NCBI RefSeq assembly: GCF_000381825.1
Contig: NZ_KB907124.1
Coordinates: forward strand, 62,001 to 126,000
DNA length: 64,000 nt
Reading direction: 5' to 3'
From: Thioalkalivibrio sp. ALJT
GTDB taxonomy: Bacteria; Pseudomonadota; Gammaproteobacteria; Ectothiorhodospirales; Ectothiorhodospiraceae
Positions 1 to 7,316 of this stretch are shown in pieces. Both the position numbers and the translations under genes were made by a program. Under the pieces are notes generated by a model, which made no database searches, was not told where the DNA came from, and saw nothing but the letters and a program-made list of their open reading frames with translations. The first letter of the stretch is position 1. Every line of letters begins with the position of its first letter.

Positions 1-30
1 CAGGGCGGGTGTGAACCGCGAGGAGGTCAT
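1..30 (-). CDS. Start of an unidentified protein (partial, runs off window)
   Basis: A leftward ATG at 28-30 opens a frame reading MTSSRFTPAL before the window ends. GGGAGC lies about 7 nt upstream, in the Shine-Dalgarno position. It begins 19 nt after the stop of the FAD oxidoreductase, so it is probably the next gene of the same leftward operon. Ten residues are too few to identify it, and the call rests on position and the ribosome-binding site only. Confidence 0.35.
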   Translation of the reverse strand, partial: MTSSRFTPAL

Positions 31-49
31 GGTGTGCTCCCGGGGCGTG

Positions 50-1003
50 TCACCGGCATGGAGGCAGGCTGTCGGCGACGGCAGCGGCCAGGGCCTCGCC
101 GCTGTCGAAGGCGGCCTCGACACGAGCGCCCAGGGCCCAGTCGCCACAGGCTCCCAGACGCCGCTCGGCATGCCACAGGCAGGGCTGGCCGGCAGCCTGT
201 TCGACCCGGGCGTACAGCCAGCGATGAACCTGGCGATGAATGGGCTCCGCACCGCCCACATAGGGTCGGAGGGCCTCTACAAGGGGTTCGGCCAGCGTCT
301 CCGGGTCGGCCTCGATATGCGCACGTGACCATTCGGCGCCGGCGTGGGCCACCAGGGTCTCGGGCTGAGCCGGGCGCTCGGGTTTTGAGTGGTTGCGCGC
401 AATCCAGGCGAGCGGACTGCATGCAGGCTGGAGGGTGTCGGCGATCCCGGTCAGGGGATGGTCGAAGGCCGCCATCAGCGTCACCGTGGGCGCGTAGCGT
501 ACGTGCTCCAGTTCGGGCAGCCCAACCTCCGCGGTGTTGGCCAGGGCCGCAGCCTGCGGGGCCGGGATGGCCAGCAGTACTGCCGCGAATACGCCCTCGA
601 GCTCGGCGGGACGGGCGCAGGTGGCCGGGTCGGCCTGCAGGCGCCAGCCTTCGGCGGTCGACAGCAGTTGGGTGATGCGGCATTCGTAATGGATGGTGAG
701 GCCGCGGGCCAGGGCGTGCGCTGGCGCCGTCATGTCCGGGCAGCCCACCAGGCGGCCGGGTGCCCACGCGGCGACAGTCCCGAGCGCTTGCCAGGTGCGC
801 ACCCGCGTCTGCAGAGAGGGGCCACGCGCGGTGAAGTACTGGGCGCCGTGATCGAAACGCAGTGGGCCGGCGTGTCGGGTTGCCATGCGCCCGCCCAGCC
901 CGCGGCTTTTCTCGAATACGGTACAGGTGTAGCCGCGCGTGCTCAGGTCACGTGCGGCCGCCAGCCCGGCGATGCCGGCCCCAATGATGGCGATGCGATT
1001 CAT
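50..1003 (-). CDS. FAD/NAD(P)-dependent amine-oxidase-like oxidoreductase (renalase-like)
   Basis: A 317-residue flavoprotein. The N-terminus carries a Rossmann dinucleotide-binding motif (IGAGIAGLAAARDL) followed about 20 residues later by the GG-R region (RGLGGRMATRH) typical of amine-oxidase/renalase-like FAD proteins. The C-terminus has a second FAD-contact segment (ACGDWALGARVEAAFDSGE). Its start codon overlaps the stop of the upstream SDR gene as ATGA, so the two are co-translated. Bacterial homologues often sit beside photolyase genes, as here, where the photolyase diverges from this pair. The substrate is unknown. Confidence 0.8.
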   Translation of the reverse strand: MNRIAIIGAGIAGLAAARDLSTRGYTCTVFEKSRGLGGRMATRHAGPLRFDHGAQYFTARGPSLQTRVRTWQALGTVAAWAPGRLVGCPDMTAPAHALARGLTIHYECRITQLLSTAEGWRLQADPATCARPAELEGVFAAVLLAIPAPQAAALANTAEVGLPELEHVRYAPTVTLMAAFDHPLTGIADTLQPACSPLAWIARNHSKPERPAQPETLVAHAGAEWSRAHIEADPETLAEPLVEALRPYVGGAEPIHRQVHRWLYARVEQAAGQPCLWHAERRLGACGDWALGARVEAAFDSGEALAAAVADSLPPCR

Positions 1004-1770
1004 GTGCGTTGTACCAGGGGGCGTACGCGGGAGAAGCCACCATCCACGGACAGCACTTGCCCGGTCACCCAGGCAGCCGCATCGGACAGCAGCCAGTTCG
1101 CGGCGCGGGCGATGTCGTCGGCCTCGCCGTAGCGCTGCAGCGGGTATTGTGCAGCGATTTGGGCCTCGGCATTACGCGCCGCGAACAGATGTTCGGTGGC
1201 CCCAGTCCGGGTCAGCCCCGGGGCAATGCCGTTGATGCGCAGCCCCTGGGCGGAATAGGTGGCTGCGGCGGCCGGGATCAGGCTGGCAATGGCGCCCTTG
1301 GCCATGGCGATGGCCTCGTGATTGGAGATCCCGATCTGCGCGACCACCGAGCTGAACAGGACCGCGCTGCCCGCGGGTGCGTCAGCCTGCAGCCGCGCCC
1401 GGACCCAGGCGCGGAGAGTGAAGAAGGCGCTGTCCTGGTTGGCGGCCACGCAGTCTCGATACTGGCGATCGGTAGTGCGGTGCAGGGGCGCCAGCAGAGC
1501 GCTTCCGACACCGTGGGCGAGACAGTCCGGGGCGGTTCCGAAATGTTCCGAGGTGGCCTGCACCGCTTCGTCGGCACCCTCCGGGGTGCTGGTGTCCGCG
1601 TCGATGGCGATGGCTTCAAGTCCGGCCGGAAGCGTTGCGGCGAGTTCGGCCAGGGTGGTTGCGTCGCGTGCGACCAGTGCGGCGCGGTCACGCCCGGGCT
1701 GGAGTTGTCCCAGCAGGGCGCGGGCGATACCGCCGGTGGCGCCGGTGATCAGCAGGGTCCGGTAGCTCAT
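1000..1770 (-). CDS. Atypical short-chain dehydrogenase/reductase (SDR) family protein
   Basis: A 256-residue SDR-fold protein with the N-terminal cofactor motif TGATGGIA (residues 10-17) and the usual C-terminal tail (VTGQVLSVDGGFS). The classical YxxxK site reads IxxxK here: Lys158 is present but Ile154 stands where the catalytic Tyr should be, with Ser140/141 upstream. It may therefore be a weak enzyme or a binding protein. I chose the ATG at 1768-1770 because the Rossmann motif follows directly; an upstream start would add 19 residues of low-quality sequence. It overlaps the FAD oxidoreductase gene by 4 nt and diverges from the photolyase. Confidence 0.8.
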   Translation of the reverse strand: MSYRTLLITGATGGIARALLGQLQPGRDRAALVARDATTLAELAATLPAGLEAIAIDADTSTPEGADEAVQATSEHFGTAPDCLAHGVGSALLAPLHRTTDRQYRDCVAANQDSAFFTLRAWVRARLQADAPAGSAVLFSSVVAQIGISNHEAIAMAKGAIASLIPAAAATYSAQGLRINGIAPGLTRTGATEHLFAARNAEAQIAAQYPLQRYGEADDIARAANWLLSDAAAWVTGQVLSVDGGFSRVRPLVQRT

Positions 1771-2138
1771 GGCGGCGGGTCCTGTTGGTAGGTGAAGGGG
1801 CAGGCGCAGGGTCACACCCGTAAACAAGAGCTATGGCCGGTCGAAACCCCGCAAGTTCCCCTGGGCCCAAGCGTCGGAACCGGGCGCAATGGGCAGGGTC
1901 TGTCGATGAGGGCGTTGGCCCCAGTGCGCGCTTGTGTCGAGGCCGGCACGTATGGCGATCACCATTCGGGGTGTCTGCGGCAGCCAGAATCGCAGCGCCA
2001 CAGGCGCGTCCGGTCACGCTCGGCATCGGGTGGGCCGTGTACCGACACAACCCGACGAACGCCGCAGGTGCAAGGACCCCCCGTTTTGGCCCGCGGGGCC
2101 CGAGTGGGTCGGGGAACCCGTTAGCGAGGAGATTTCAC
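1771..2138. other. Divergent intergenic region (368 nt)
   Basis: This lies between the leftward SDR/FAD operon and the rightward photolyase gene, and must hold both promoters. Apart from the GAGGAG ribosome-binding site at 2126-2132 before the photolyase I could not pick convincing -35/-10 pairs or an operator. No credible gene is visible in it. Confidence 0.4.
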
Positions 2139-3701
2139 ATGGCATCGCCGGTTCAGGTGGTCTGGTTCAAGCGCGATCTGCGGATTGATGATCATGTGCC
2201 GCTGGTGCAGGCGGCACGGACTGGTCGCGTGTTACCGCTGTATATCGTCGAACCGGAGTACTGGGAGCAGGCCGATACCAGCCGTCGCCACTGGGATTTC
2301 ATCCGTGGCAGCCTGGTGGCGCTGGATCGGGCGCTGCGCGGCCTGGGGCAGGCGCTGATCGTGCGTCATGGCGATGCCGCGGGCGTGATCGAACAGCTGT
2401 GTGCAACTGTGCCGGTGGCGGCGCTGCACAGCCACCAGGAAACGGGCAACCAGTGGACCTTCGCTCGCGACCGCGCGGTGGCCCGCAGCCTGTCGGCGCG
2501 TGGCATACCGTGGCATGAATATCGACAGCACGGGGTGGTGCGCCGCCTGCGGAAACGCGATGGCTGGGCCGCGCAATGGGAGGCGCTGATGGCCGCGCCC
2601 GCGGCGGCTGCGCCCGCGGCGATTACTGGCTGTGAAGGCGTTGCCGGCGGGATCGAGCGACTCCCCGACTGCCCCGGGCCGGTGGCGGCGGAGCCCCTGA
2701 TTGACCTCCAGCCACCGGGTCTGGAGGCCGGGCGCGACGTGTTGCGCGATTTCCTGCGCGAGCGCGGTCGCCACTATGCCGGAGGTATCAGCAGCCCGGA
2801 GCGCGCGTGGACGGCCAGCTCGCGCCTGAGTCCGCATCTGGCCTATGGCACGCTCTCCCTGCGGCGGGTGTTGCAGGCGACCCGCGAGCGTCGGCATGCG
2901 CTTCGCGGCACGCCGGATCCGGCGTGCCGGGCCTGGCAGCGTTCACTGCGCCAGTTCGAGGAACGGTTGCACTGGCATTGCCACTTCATGCAGAAACTAG
3001 AGGATCAGCCTTCGATCGAGTTTCGCAACCTGCATCGCGCCTGCGACGGACTGCGCGAGGAGGGTTTTAACCGCGACCGTTTCGAGGCCTGGCAGGCGGG
3101 CCACACGGGGTTCCCGCTAGTGGATGCCTGCATGCGGGCCCTGCGCGACCATGGATGGATCAATTTCCGCATGCGGGCGATGGTGGTGGCCTTTGCCGCC
3201 TACCACCTGTGGCTGCACTGGCGCGAGCCTGCGTGGCATCTGGCGCGAATGTTCACCGACTACGAGCCCGGCATCCACTACAGCCAGATGCAGATGCAGT
3301 CGGGCACGACCGGCATCAATGCCCTGCGCATCTACAACCCGGTGAAGCAGTCACAGGATCAGGACGCGGAGGGACGCTTCATCCGGCGCTGGGTGCCCGA
3401 ACTGGCGGCGGTACCCGGTGACTGGATTCACCAGCCATGGAGGATGCCGGAATCCTTGCAGCACAGGGCTGGTTGCCGCATCGGCGCCGATTATCCGGCC
3501 CCGCTGGTGGATCATGTGCACGCGGCGCAGCGCGCCCGCGAGCGGTTCCGGGACATCCGACGAGAGGCGCTGGCCCGGCGTGAGAGCGTGACCATCCGGG
3601 ATCGACACGGCAGCCGGCGCCCCGCCCGCGGGCGGGGCGGTTCGCAAAAGAGTCGGGCGGACCGCCATCAGCTGGACCTGTTCCCGGAGCCGGACCGGTG
3701 A
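2139..3701 (+). CDS. Cryptochrome/DNA photolyase family flavoprotein
   Basis: A 520-residue member of the photolyase/cryptochrome superfamily. The N-terminal alpha/beta antenna-binding domain begins VVWFKRDLRIDDH (residues 7-19). The C-terminal helical FAD-binding domain runs from about residue 220 to 470 and contains the signature region around WINFRMRAMVVAFAAYHL, FTDYEPGIHYSQ and NALRIYNPVKQ. Photolyases use light to reverse UV pyrimidine dimers; cryptochrome-like relatives can be photosensors, and sequence alone does not settle which this is. The start at 2139 follows GAGGAG and the antenna-domain beta strand; the frame is open further upstream but without family similarity. The C-terminal tail is Arg/Gly-rich and ends QLDLFPEPDR. 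Confidence 0.88.
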   Translation: MASPVQVVWFKRDLRIDDHVPLVQAARTGRVLPLYIVEPEYWEQADTSRRHWDFIRGSLVALDRALRGLGQALIVRHGDAAGVIEQLCATVPVAALHSHQETGNQWTFARDRAVARSLSARGIPWHEYRQHGVVRRLRKRDGWAAQWEALMAAPAAAAPAAITGCEGVAGGIERLPDCPGPVAAEPLIDLQPPGLEAGRDVLRDFLRERGRHYAGGISSPERAWTASSRLSPHLAYGTLSLRRVLQATRERRHALRGTPDPACRAWQRSLRQFEERLHWHCHFMQKLEDQPSIEFRNLHRACDGLREEGFNRDRFEAWQAGHTGFPLVDACMRALRDHGWINFRMRAMVVAFAAYHLWLHWREPAWHLARMFTDYEPGIHYSQMQMQSGTTGINALRIYNPVKQSQDQDAEGRFIRRWVPELAAVPGDWIHQPWRMPESLQHRAGCRIGADYPAPLVDHVHAAQRARERFRDIRREALARRESVTIRDRHGSRRPARGRGGSQKSRADRHQLDLFPEPDR

Positions 3702-3738
3702 ACTGCCCATAGCGGGCTCGTAATCAGAAACGACGTTC

Positions 3739-3820
3739 AGCCCGTCTCGGGCTGGGTTTGCGCCCGGGCTGGCACCCAGCCACCCCAGGGGCAGGGTGTG
3801 GTTGAGCGTAGCGCAACGCA
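3739..3820. terminator. Cluster of short hairpins between convergent genes
   Basis: The gap between photolyase (+) and ubiG (-) holds several inverted repeats. AGCCCG/CGGGCT with a 3-nt loop is at 3739-3753, GGCTGG/CCAGCC with a 3-nt loop at 3767-3781, and GTTG/CAAC around AGCGTAGCG near 3802-3818. None has a good T-tract. The region probably acts as a bidirectional end of transcription or is a REP-like palindrome; this is an inference from position and symmetry. Confidence 0.35.
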
Positions 3821-3863
3821 CCGTGCCCCATTGGCGCCGCTCCCTTGATGAGATTCGCCGGGC

Positions 3864-4658
3864 TCATCCCGTCCGGCGAGTCGCGGACGCTCGTTGCACA
3901 TCAAGTGCGGGCTTGTGTGCCATCAGCATGTAGTTGACGCTCAGCGAGCGGGACAGCCACATCCGCCGCGTCAGCGGGTTCACCTTGACACCGATGCGTG
4001 CCATCGGCTCGAGCCCGTCGCGGGCGAAGAAGGCCAGCATCTCTGCGGGGGTGACGAAGCGCCGCCACTGGTGGGTGCCTCGCGGCAGGATGCGGAAGAG
4101 GTATTCGGCGCCAAGGATGGCCACCAGGTAGGATACCGGGTTGCGGTTGATGGTGGCGACAAAGCTGTGGCCGCCCGGCCGCACCATCCGATGCACGGCC
4201 TGCAGGAAGCCCGGCAGGTCGGCCACGTGCTCGACGACCTCCATGTTGAGGACCACATCGAAGTGCTCGCCGCGTCCGGCGAGGGCCTCGGCAGTGGCCA
4301 GTTCGTAGTGCACGCGGAGCCCCGTGTCCCGCGCGTGCTGGCGCGCAACGGCGATGTTGCTTGCGACCACGTCCACGCCCAGTACGTCGGCGCCCAGTCG
4401 GGCCATCGCCTCGCTCAGCAGGCCGCCACCACAACCGGTGTCGAGTACGCGCAGCCCGGCAAGCGGGGTCGGTTGAGCCGGGTCGCGGCCGAGCGCGGCG
4501 CAGAGCCGATCACGGATGTATTGCGTACGCAGAGCATTGAGCACATGCAGCGGCCACAGGCGGCCCTCGGGCTCCCACCATATCTCGGCCAGGGCGCGGT
4601 AGCGTGCCACTTCTGCGGGATCGACCGTGCGGTCATGGGGGGCGGGGGAAGAGGTCAT
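3864..4658 (-). CDS. ubiG: Bifunctional ubiquinone biosynthesis O-methyltransferase UbiG
   Basis: A 264-residue SAM-dependent class I methyltransferase. The N-terminus (VDPAEVARYRALAEIWWEPEG) is the UbiG signature that precedes the fold. SAM motif I reads VLDTGCGGGLLSEAMA near residue 70, and NMEVVEHV marks the post-II region. UbiG methylates both ring hydroxyls during ubiquinone synthesis. The family average is about 240 residues, so the length is normal with a short C-terminal tail. It is followed upstream on the same strand by another methyltransferase with a 71-nt gap. Confidence 0.92.
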   Translation of the reverse strand: MTSSPAPHDRTVDPAEVARYRALAEIWWEPEGRLWPLHVLNALRTQYIRDRLCAALGRDPAQPTPLAGLRVLDTGCGGGLLSEAMARLGADVLGVDVVASNIAVARQHARDTGLRVHYELATAEALAGRGEHFDVVLNMEVVEHVADLPGFLQAVHRMVRPGGHSFVATINRNPVSYLVAILGAEYLFRILPRGTHQWRRFVTPAEMLAFFARDGLEPMARIGVKVNPLTRRMWLSRSLSVNYMLMAHKPALDVQRASATRRTG

Positions 4659-4729
4659 AAGCGGGGCCCGGGCCGTGATTGTGTTCCTGCTACGACCATG
4701 CCCCGGCGCAAACGATCAACCGTTGCGGA

Positions 4730-5398
4730 CTATTCCGGGCCTTGCGAGGGTCGGCGGCGATGAACCGGGATGGGATCGCCGTCGGTCCCGGCGGGCGTTG
4801 GTTTCGCGATCACCAGGCAGGCGGCGCGCCCGTGGTGTTCATCCAGCGTGATCCATTCCTCGATCGTCAGTCCGGCATTGGTCAGATGCGCGCGGAAATC
4901 CGCTGCGTAGGTCACCTGCCCGAAGTCGATGGTGGTCAGTCGCCGTAGCCAGGGTTTGATGCGCTCGACCAGCCACGAGCGCCGTGTCTGGAAAGTCTGG
5001 GTAAAGTAGACGCGCCCCGCGTTGGTCAGCAGGCCCGCGCAGTGGTGCAGTGCCCGTTCGGGCTCCGGCAGCAGCATGAAACTCCCGGAGAAATACACCG
5101 CCTCGTAGGGACCGCCCGCGTGGTCGTACACCGACTCCAGGGTGACTTCGACCCGACCCTCCAGCGCCGCCGCACGCACCCGCGCACGGGCACGGCGGAT
5201 ATAGTCCGCATCGATATCGATGCCGGTCACGTGCAGCCCGCGTTCGCGTATCCAGCGCTCATGCGCGAGCAGGGCGCCTGCGGTACCCACGCCGATGTCC
5301 AGTACAGTCGCCCCCGGCGCCAGACGCTGGAACACGGCGGCATACCACTGCGTGGTCAGGCGCAGGATCAGGGTGTCGTAGATCAGGCTTCTAAACAT
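4730..5398 (-). CDS. Class I SAM-dependent methyltransferase, substrate unknown
   Basis: A 222-residue Rossmann-fold methyltransferase. SAM motif I is VLDIGVGTAGALLAH (about residues 33-47), followed by an acidic residue at the end of beta-2 (GIDIDADYI) and a post-motif segment (AVYFSGSFMLLPEPERAL). It lies upstream of ubiG on the same strand and could be co-transcribed with it, but nothing ties it to quinone synthesis. I do not recognise a named subfamily. Confidence 0.75.
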   Translation of the reverse strand: MFRSLIYDTLILRLTTQWYAAVFQRLAPGATVLDIGVGTAGALLAHERWIRERGLHVTGIDIDADYIRRARARVRAAALEGRVEVTLESVYDHAGGPYEAVYFSGSFMLLPEPERALHHCAGLLTNAGRVYFTQTFQTRRSWLVERIKPWLRRLTTIDFGQVTYAADFRAHLTNAGLTIEEWITLDEHHGRAACLVIAKPTPAGTDGDPIPVHRRRPSQGPE

Positions 5399-5532
5399 GG
5401 CGTCGGACTTCGCGGCAGCCGGCGTTACAGGGCCGGCAGTGTGCGCAGGCTCGGCCGGTGGTGCAACGCCGGCTCAAGATATCGCGCCCGCGGCCGTTAC
5501 CCTCCGTACCCGCCCCCGTGTGTGTGACTGCC

Positions 5533-6669
5533 ATGACCATCGATAGCCCCCTTTCCGTTTCCAACCGCACCGTACCCGCCCACCTGCGGACCGGCTCCGA
5601 AGGCCCTGGTGCCGCTCCGGTGGGTCCTGCGGCTGCAACGCGCGGCTTGAGCACGCTGCAGAATCAGCTATTGCAGCATCTGCCCGGGCAGAGTCCCGGC
5701 AGCCTGAAACGGCTGGATGCGAACGACTTTTCCCCGGAGAAGGTGGCCGAGCGGGTTGTCGGCTTCGTCGAACTGGGCCTGGCCAATGCACGCGCCCGAG
5801 GGGCCTCGGAGGCGGAGCTGGCCAACCTGAAGGAACAGGCAGCGGCCGGCGTGGAACAGGGCTTGCGCGAGGCGCGCGAGATCCTGTCCGGCCTGAACGT
5901 CCTGAATGGGCAGGTCGCCGCGGACGTGGATAAAACGGAACGCCTGATCTTCGCGGGTCTGGAAAAACTGGGCATCGAGCCGGTGACCACGACGGCCCCC
6001 GAAGAAGCCCGCTTCGTGCGTGCGGAGCGATTTCAACGGGCGGAGAGCCTGGAGCTGAATATCCAGACCCGATCCGGAGCCGAGATCCGCATCGAATTTC
6101 AGAGCATCCAGGATGCGCGCGCGCAGCTCGCGCTGGAGTCCGGGCCGGATGCAGCCGTTGCATGGCTGGACGTGAGCCGCTACCAGGAGAGCGGGTTCCG
6201 CTTTTCCGTACAGGGCAGCCTGGAACCGGATGAGTTGCGAGCGGTGCAAGGCATGGTCCGGGATCTGGGCCAGGTGGCCGACGAGTTCTTCAACGGCGAT
6301 GTACAGCAGGCGTTCGCGATGTTGCCCGACCTGCGCTTCGACACTGGGCAGTTGCAGTCCATGGAACTGCGCATGACACGCACCGAGGTCTCCCGCATGG
6401 CGCAGGCCTACGAACAGACCCGGCAAATCGATGCGCCGGAGCAATCCGCGCAGGGGCAGCGCCTGGGCCAGCTCATCGAGGCCCTGCGGGAAAGCCTGAA
6501 GGCCCCGGGGCTGCCGTTTGCCGACGAAGCGAACCAGGCGATTACGGCCGCAGGCCCCATCCTGCAGACGCTGATGGAGCAGGACACCCGCTTCAAGACT
6601 GCGGCCACGGACCAGCAGGAGAACTTCCGCAAGAACCTGGACCGCCTGCTGGACGCCGTGCGCGAATAG
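5533..6669 (+). CDS. DUF5610-like protein of unknown function
   Basis: A 378-residue, mostly helical, soluble protein without a signal peptide or membrane segments. The N-terminal 40 residues are low-complexity. Residues about 60-150 (LDANDFSPEKVAERVVGFVELG and on through GLREAREILSGL) resemble the DUF5610 domain found in flagellated gammaproteobacteria. The remainder is charged and alpha-helical. The ATG at 5533 is preferred over the in-frame upstream start at 5458 because the added residues would be Arg/Pro-rich out-of-family sequence. The gene stands alone and is followed by a good terminator. Function unknown. Confidence 0.7.
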   Translation: MTIDSPLSVSNRTVPAHLRTGSEGPGAAPVGPAAATRGLSTLQNQLLQHLPGQSPGSLKRLDANDFSPEKVAERVVGFVELGLANARARGASEAELANLKEQAAAGVEQGLREAREILSGLNVLNGQVAADVDKTERLIFAGLEKLGIEPVTTTAPEEARFVRAERFQRAESLELNIQTRSGAEIRIEFQSIQDARAQLALESGPDAAVAWLDVSRYQESGFRFSVQGSLEPDELRAVQGMVRDLGQVADEFFNGDVQQAFAMLPDLRFDTGQLQSMELRMTRTEVSRMAQAYEQTRQIDAPEQSAQGQRLGQLIEALRESLKAPGLPFADEANQAITAAGPILQTLMEQDTRFKTAATDQQENFRKNLDRLLDAVRE

Positions 6670-6694
6670 ACCGGTCGTCAGCCGCTCCACCAAC

Positions 6695-6731
6695 AAAAAG
6701 GCCGCCCCGGTTTCCCTCGGGCGGCCTTTTC
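6695..6731. terminator. Bidirectional Rho-independent terminator
   Basis: GGCCGCCC (6700-6707) pairs with GGGCGGCC (6719-6726) around an 11-nt loop. It is flanked by five A on the left and TTTT on the right, so it works in both directions. It ends the DUF5610-like gene on the plus strand and tRNA-Val on the minus strand. Confidence 0.9.
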
Positions 6732-6737
6732 TGTATC

Positions 6738-6814
6738 TGGTAGGCGCGATTGGACTCGAACCAACGACCCCCACCATGTCAAGGTGGTGCTCTAACCAGC
6801 TGAGCTACGCGCCT
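6738..6814 (-). tRNA. tRNA-Val(GAC)
   Basis: On the minus strand the sequence folds into a full cloverleaf of 77 nt including an encoded CCA. The acceptor stem is AGGCGCG/CGCGCCT with discriminator A. The D arm contains AGCTCAGCTGGTTAGAGC. The anticodon stem is CCACC/GGTGG with loop TTGACAT (anticodon GAC, valine GTC codons). The T arm is GTTGG-TTCGAGT-CCAAT. It has its own promoter upstream and shares the 3' terminator with the convergent gene. Confidence 0.97.
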
Positions 6815-6832
6815 GTCGTGTTCAAGCGGCGT

Positions 6833-6860
6833 ATTCTACAGCGTCTCCCCGTCGTGTCAA
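6833..6860 (-). promoter_or_regulatory. Sigma-70 promoter of tRNA-Val
   Basis: Reading leftward, a consensus -35 TTGACA (6855-6860) is followed after a 16-nt spacer by a -10 TAGAAT (6833-6838). Transcription would begin about 12 nt before the mature tRNA 5' end at 6814, a normal leader for RNase P processing. Confidence 0.75.
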
Positions 6861-7230
6861 AGGTCTCTGCAACCGGTTGTTGCAGAGCCAGAATTCAGGA
6901 AAGCGAAAAAGGCTCCGTGAAGTTCTTCGGCTTCGGCTCGGTGAAGGCAACCCATGGCCAGAAAGTGAGAAATGCCTCGCGGGCAGTTGCGGCTCATCGG
7001 TAGCCCGTACCGTGGTCTACTTGCTCGGACAGCCGTTGACGATGCCCTGTCGAATTGAATGCCACCCTGGCGGGTCCGGAGCGGTTTAATGGAAGACATC
7101 CGAATTTTAGGACCCATCCGAATCGCTGTGCGGTAGTGTTCGACGAGAGCTTTCTCCTGGCAGTCGAAAGGTGACGTAGCGGCGGGCCGTTGCCCATGGG
7201 ATGGGCAGCTTGTGGGCTTCGGCCGTGTGA
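6861..7230. other. Non-coding stretch upstream of siaA
   Basis: No convincing gene here. One clean inverted repeat, CTCTGCAA (6865-6872) and TTGCAGAG (6880-6887) around a 7-nt loop, sits just behind the tRNA promoter and lacks a T-tract. The rest has somewhat lower GC than its surroundings and no recognisable operator. Confidence 0.4.
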
Positions 7231-7259
7231 TTGACCGGTATGGGCGGCTTCCGGATACT
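7231..7259 (+). promoter_or_regulatory. Candidate sigma-70 promoter of siaABCD
   Basis: TTGACC (7231-7236), a 17-nt spacer and GATACT (7254-7259) sit about 57 nt before the siaA start. Five of six and four of six positions match consensus. This is only a pattern match. Confidence 0.35.
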
Positions 7260-7316
7260 GGCTTGCAGATACGGATTGCATGAGCGGCCCGGTGCGGCCG
7301 GGGTGCCGAGATACCA

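Noticed and set aside
1833-2138. N-terminal extension of the photolyase frame by 102 residues
   Set aside because: The frame is open by chance in GC-rich DNA. The conserved antenna-domain strand and the GAGGAG site both point to the start at 2139.
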